This document shows, piece by piece, positions 60,169-64,000 of a stretch of DNA of 64,000 bases (position 1 is the first letter of the stretch; each line of letters opens with the position of its first letter). Location of the stretch: NCBI GenBank assembly GCA_910577195.1, contig CAJTLP010000005.1:62001-126000 (forward strand), in the 5' to 3' direction. The DNA comes from an uncultured Eubacterium sp. GTDB taxonomy: Bacteria; Bacillota; Clostridia; Oscillospirales; Acutalibacteraceae. The translations under genes and the position numbers were made by a program. The notes beneath the pieces were generated by a model. The model did no database searches and was not told the DNA's origin. It worked only from the letters and a program-made list of their open reading frames with translations.

Positions 60169-61044
60169 TTAGTTAAAATTCACTATAAATTTTTCACCGT
60201 CACTGAGTGTCACATTTATTTCATCATTTTCAGGCATATAGGAGATTGCGTTTTCAAGTTTGTCATATGTTGTGTCCTCCACCTTATCCGCCTGTGCTGA
60301 ATCCGTATAAAAGAAAAGCATGCCGCCTGCTCTTTTACTGTCCATAGCAAAGCCTTTAAGTGTCTTTTCCTCGCTGTCACTGATATCTAAAGCCGGATTA
60401 AAATAATACCACTTTCCCATAAATTGTGCATAGGAAACAATTTCAAGTGCACTTGAAACGTGGCTGGCATTTCCCCCACCCTGTAAAACCAGATATTCAA
60501 ACACGGAGCATATTGCCGCAGGACAGCCTTTACCCTGCATCATTGTATCGAAAGCACTTACAACAGAATTGTCAATTTTTATATTTTTAACTATATAATC
60601 ATAAACATTAAAAACATAACGTGAAGCATTCACACTGCCGTATTCACAGGCAGCCTTTATTTCCTCAAGCTTAGCACAAAATTCCGATACAAGCTTCTGA
60701 TGTTCCTCGTCACTGTTCTTATAGGTTATCGAAGCACCTGACATATCATCTAAAGTTTTAACACCGTCCACAAGTGCATACAGCGGAAAGCAGGTATAAA
60801 AAAGCTGATACACATCATCTGAAAGAGCAGCATTGAATTTAACTTCCTTTTCACCTGCAATCACCGCATTGCAAAGTTTTTCATATGCTCTTACAACACT
60901 TGAATCCATACTGCTGTAATGCGAATCAATCGTTATGGTCATATTTTCTGTATCATTTTTGTCCTTATCCTCTGCTTTTGAGCAGGCTGTAAATATACTC
61001 ATCATCAATACTAAGGAGAGAATGACTGAAATTGCTTTTTTCAT
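60169..61044 (-). CDS. Lipoprotein with degenerate transglutaminase-like domain
   Basis: 291 residues. Signal peptide with lipobox IFTACSK. After ~170 residues the segment GKGCPAAICSVFEYLVLQGG lines up with the Cys-containing helix of transglutaminase-like proteins, and GKWYYFNPALD with the Asp segment. The usual histidine (HAW) is replaced by SYAQFM, so it is probably inactive. It directly follows the radical SAM gene (6-base gap). It might be its substrate or simply a co-transcribed surface protein. Confidence 0.65.
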   Translation of the reverse strand: MKKAISVILSLVLMMSIFTACSKAEDKDKNDTENMTITIDSHYSSMDSSVVRAYEKLCNAVIAGEKEVKFNAALSDDVYQLFYTCFPLYALVDGVKTLDDMSGASITYKNSDEEHQKLVSEFCAKLEEIKAACEYGSVNASRYVFNVYDYIVKNIKIDNSVVSAFDTMMQGKGCPAAICSVFEYLVLQGGGNASHVSSALEIVSYAQFMGKWYYFNPALDISDSEEKTLKGFAMDSKRAGGMLFFYTDSAQADKVEDTTYDKLENAISYMPENDEINVTLSDGEKFIVNFN

Positions 61045-61050
61045 AAATTA

Positions 61051-62127
61051 TTACCCTTTCATCTGTTTTATTTTATATTCACTGTTTTCAAAAAAGCTTT
61101 TATATGCATCGCAGTAATCCTTGTCCTGTCGGTTACGCTTGCATCCGCCGCCACGACAAATATAAAAATATCTGCAATCCTTACACTTATCATCAAGCTT
61201 AAAGGACTCCTTGAGAAATTCAACTGATTTTTCACAGTGATAAAGCTCGTCAAAGGAGCTTTCATTAATATTGCCGAGATACCAGCTATCCGTACAGTAA
61301 AAATCACAAGGATAAACACTGCCGTCACCCTCAACAACAAACTGCGTTGAGCAGCAGCCATTCATACCGCACTGCTCTGCATTATTGCCGTTTGCAAGGG
61401 AAACATAATTATCAAAGGAGCGTATGGAAACGGCCTCGCCCCTCATATAATCATTAAAATAAATGTTAAAGCCTCTTGTAAGAAATTCACGATAATCATC
61501 ATTATTCATATAAAGCTCTTCATCAAAATCGCCCTGCAAAGGTCTCAGACCAGGAATAAACTGAAGATACCTCAAATCATTTTCTTTAAAGAACCTATAC
61601 GCTTTTCTGAAGTTCTGTGCAGTACGCTTTGTCAATACCGAAAGAACATTGAAAGCAACACCATGCTTTTTCAGAAGTGAAATTCCAGCCATAACATCAT
61701 TAAAGGAATTTTTGCCGTTCTGATATATACGATAGGAATTCAGCTCCTCATTTCCGTCAAGTGATACACCGATAAGAAAATTGTTTTTTTTGAAAAACGC
61801 AGCGTAATCCTCATTGATAAGTGTACCATTTGTTTGGAGACACAGATGCACAGGTGCATTATCTGAATTTTTCTCTTTTATGTAAGCAACAAAATTTTCA
61901 TAAAAGGAAATATCACAGAGAAGGGGCTCACCTCCCTGAAAGGTAAAATACACATCGGTCCCTTTTGCAAATTCAAAAGCGGAGTCAATTACTCTTTTTG
62001 CAGTATCAACGCTCATCATTCCCTTTGTAAATTCCTTTCGCTGAGAGGAAAGAGAATGATAAAAGCAATATTCACATCTCAGATTACAATTGCTGGATGC
62101 CGGTTTAAGCATAACCGAAATAGCCAT
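61051..62127 (-). CDS. Radical SAM/SPASM protein, anSME-like
   Basis: 358 residues from the ATG at 62127, which follows AGGTGATGAT. The radical SAM triad is CNLRCEYC, with GGEPLL and QTNGT. The C-terminal SPASM region has many Cys: CGMNGCCS, VYPCDFYC, CKDCRYFYICRGGGCKRNRQ. This is the layout of anaerobic sulfatase-maturating enzymes, which turn a Cys or Ser into formylglycine, and of some peptide maturases. No sulfatase is near; the only partner is the lipoprotein that follows. Substrate open. Confidence 0.88.
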   Translation of the reverse strand: MAISVMLKPASSNCNLRCEYCFYHSLSSQRKEFTKGMMSVDTAKRVIDSAFEFAKGTDVYFTFQGGEPLLCDISFYENFVAYIKEKNSDNAPVHLCLQTNGTLINEDYAAFFKKNNFLIGVSLDGNEELNSYRIYQNGKNSFNDVMAGISLLKKHGVAFNVLSVLTKRTAQNFRKAYRFFKENDLRYLQFIPGLRPLQGDFDEELYMNNDDYREFLTRGFNIYFNDYMRGEAVSIRSFDNYVSLANGNNAEQCGMNGCCSTQFVVEGDGSVYPCDFYCTDSWYLGNINESSFDELYHCEKSVEFLKESFKLDDKCKDCRYFYICRGGGCKRNRQDKDYCDAYKSFFENSEYKIKQMKG

Positions 62128-62269
62128 ATCATCACCTACCAAATCAAAAACAGTATATACCAAATACAAAAATTAAACAAGTGGCAATGTTTGTTTGACA
62201 ATTGAATAATATAATATACTGCTGTAATTCACTTTATCAAATTAAAGTAGTAATAGAGAGTCCTGCTTT

Positions 62270-63361
62270 TTGGATAATTATTCTATAAGCCTGCCGAGCT
62301 ATTCCATCGGTGATAATGTATATAATAAGATTGCCGAAATATGCTCTCTTTTTGGTAAAAAGGTTGCATGTATAGGCGGCAAAACCGCTGTCAGCAAGGT
62401 CAGAGATTTGCTTGAAGAAAGTGTAAAAAATACTGAGCTTGAAATACTTGATTTTGTCTGGTACGGCGGTGAGGCAAGCTACGAAAATGTTGAAATGCTC
62501 AGAAGCAATACCGCAGTGCAGAATGCGGATATGATATTTGCAATCGGTGGTGGAAAGGCTCTTGATACGGCAAAGGCACTTGCTTTTGTGATTGGCAAAA
62601 CAGTGTTCACTTTTCCGACGATTGCATCAAACTGTGCCGGAACTACTGCAGTTTCCATTATGTATAACCGTGACGGCAGTTTTAAAGAGCCGTTCTTTTT
62701 CCCTGCTCCCGCAAAGCACTGCTTTATTTATACACCTGTAATTGCGCAGTCACCATCAAAATATATATGGGCAGGTATGGGTGATACCTATGCAAAATAT
62801 TTTGAAGCGGAAATGAGCAGCCGCGGTGAGGATCTGGTGCACTATCACGAGCTTGGTGTTACAACCAGTGCGATGTGCCTGCATCCCCTGTTAAAATATG
62901 GAAGAAAGGCGCTTGATGATTTCATGGCAGGAATAAACAGCTTTGAGGTTGAGCAGGTTATTCTTTCTGTTGTTGTGACAACCGGAATTGCGTCCATACT
63001 TCTGACGGCAGAGCATATCATTGATTACAACACAGGTCTTGCCCACGCTGTTTTTTATGCACTTACATCCTATCCGCATATTGAGGAAAGGAATCTTCAC
63101 GGTGAGGTTGTGGGCTATGGAGTGCTGATTCTCCTGCTGGTTGACAACAACAAGGAAATGTTTAAAAAGATTTATGATTTCAACAAATCAATCGGTCTGC
63201 CTGTCTGCCTTGCTGATATTGAAATGAGTGAGCAGGATTTAGACAAGCTTGTACCTATGGTTTGCAGTATGAAGGATATTGAGCATAATCCATATCATAT
63301 TTCCGAAGAAATGGTATCAGAAGCTTTTAATGAGCTTGAAGAATATAATAAAATGAATTAA
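62270..63361 (+). CDS. Iron-containing alcohol dehydrogenase / glycerol-dehydrogenase-like
   Basis: 363 residues from a TTG that follows GAGAG. GGGKALDTAKA is the NAD(P) motif of the family. Metal ligands are probably D in GMGDTYAKYFE, H in GLAHAVFYAL, and H in NLHGEVVGYG. It reduces or oxidises small alcohols or polyols, or could act as a phosphoglycerol-type dehydrogenase. It diverges from the radical SAM gene and lies 13 bases before the substrate-binding lipoprotein. Confidence 0.88.
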   Translation: MDNYSISLPSYSIGDNVYNKIAEICSLFGKKVACIGGKTAVSKVRDLLEESVKNTELEILDFVWYGGEASYENVEMLRSNTAVQNADMIFAIGGGKALDTAKALAFVIGKTVFTFPTIASNCAGTTAVSIMYNRDGSFKEPFFFPAPAKHCFIYTPVIAQSPSKYIWAGMGDTYAKYFEAEMSSRGEDLVHYHELGVTTSAMCLHPLLKYGRKALDDFMAGINSFEVEQVILSVVVTTGIASILLTAEHIIDYNTGLAHAVFYALTSYPHIEERNLHGEVVGYGVLILLLVDNNKEMFKKIYDFNKSIGLPVCLADIEMSEQDLDKLVPMVCSMKDIEHNPYHISEEMVSEAFNELEEYNKMN

Positions 63362-63374
63362 GTGAGGTTTCATT

Positions 63375-64000
63375 ATGAAAAAGACATTGAAAAAAATTGC
63401 TGCAGTATTACTTGCAGCGCTTATGGTTGCCGCTTGCTTCGCAGGCTGCTCCGCAAACAAGGATAACAACGAGTCAACAACACCTGATACTGCCAAGCCG
63501 GCTAAATTCGGCATTGTTGTACAGACAGGTGCAAACGGTGCTTTCATGGATATGAAAGACGGCATTATTGAGCAGATGAAAGCAAACGGCTATGAAAATG
63601 CTACCTTTGATTACAAGGATGCACAGGGTGATCCGTCAGCACTTTCAACAATCATCAATGCAATGGACGACGGCTCCTATGATGCGATTTTTACAATCGG
63701 TACTGCCTGCACACAGACACTTGTTAATCTCAGTTCTGATACCCCTTGCTTCTTCTGTGCGGTATCAGCACCTGTTTAGGCTCAGGTAATCACGGATATG
63801 AATACGCCTGACAAGAATGCAACAGGTACATCAAACGCAATCCCTGTTGGTGACATCATTGAAATGGGCTACAAAATCACACCGAATGTAACAAAGTGGG
63901 GATTTGTTTATTCCACATCACAGGTTAATGCTGTTGACACTGTTGAGTCGGCACAGGCTTATCTTGATTCAAAGGGCATTAAATACGAGTCAGCTACCGT
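63375..64000 (+). pseudogene. ABC substrate-binding lipoprotein interrupted by TAG, runs off edge
   Basis: 134 codons are followed by a TAG at 63777-63779. The same frame then runs on without any other stop to the window end, reading AQVITDMNTPDKNATGTSNA and SQVNAVDTVESAQAYLDSKG. The two parts are typical of one ABC_sub_bind (TrpX-like) protein: lipobox CFAGCS, GIVVQTGANGAFMDM, FTIGTACTQTLVNL, and GTSNAIPV. The family takes up small ligands such as amino acids or purines. The TAG may be a mutation, a sequencing error, or a readthrough codon. The 3' end is outside the window. Confidence 0.75.

Noticed and set aside
1..64000. CRISPR array
   Set aside because: No regular short direct repeats with spacers were seen.

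Overview
The window looks like chromosome from a low-GC, Gram-positive, anaerobic spore-former of class Clostridia, probably a gut Ruminococcaceae/Oscillospirales-type organism. The grounds are SpoVAC, SpoVAD and YpeB spore proteins, a split ferredoxin-containing glutamate synthase, a ylxM-ffh-rpsP-khpA operon, a radical SAM/SPASM maturase, glycogen phosphorylase, and strong AGGAGG ribosome sites. The taxon is inferred from gene content only.

Layout. 1-6.1 kb is accessory DNA next to tRNA-Ser(GCU): a three-gene signalling operon (7TM sensor, histidine kinase, LuxR-type regulator), a small helix-turn-helix protein, a frameshifted gene and an unrecognised gene, with oriT-like hairpins. It reads as the end of an integrative element. 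6.3-10.2 kb holds a carboxylesterase, a DUF6512 membrane protein, a PHP phosphoesterase and a membrane-anchored M28 peptidase. 10.3-15.2 kb is housekeeping: tRNA-Asp and tRNA-Thr, the SRP/S16 operon, azlCD split by a hairpin element, and tRNA-Ser(GGA). 15.3-26.7 kb is an MscS channel and then a nitrogen block: purF, a five-gene glutamate synthase operon, an Amt-PII fusion and glnA, with similar hairpins in the leaders of glnA and amt.

26.8-37.3 kb holds a CapA-like protein, a cation antiporter, DUF2804, and a two-component system with two ABC ATPases and a large FtsX permease. A BceR-type operator lies in front of the ABC genes. 37.4-40.5 kb has spoVAC and spoVAD on opposite strands, separated by a sialidase-like lipoprotein. 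40.5-46.5 kb has two small unknown proteins, a GH13 amylase and glycogen phosphorylase. 46.6-53.2 kb has a flippase, DUF5050, proBA, ypeB and a low-complexity lipoprotein. 53.3-57.4 kb is an AT-rich operon of a secreted DUF2712-type protein, an ABC ATPase, three membrane proteins and a membrane-anchored protein, preceded by an 11-codon ORF. 57.6-64 kb has an MFS transporter with a 300-residue charged tail, a radical SAM enzyme with a lipoprotein, a dehydrogenase, and a substrate-binding lipoprotein interrupted by an in-frame TAG.

Three copies of a ~285-bp element with 14-bp perfect terminal inverted repeats lie in the same orientation between minus-strand genes. Of all loci, the 53.3-57.4 kb DUF2712/ABC operon is the best candidate for an undescribed system. 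The glnA/amt leader hairpins and the MITE family come next.
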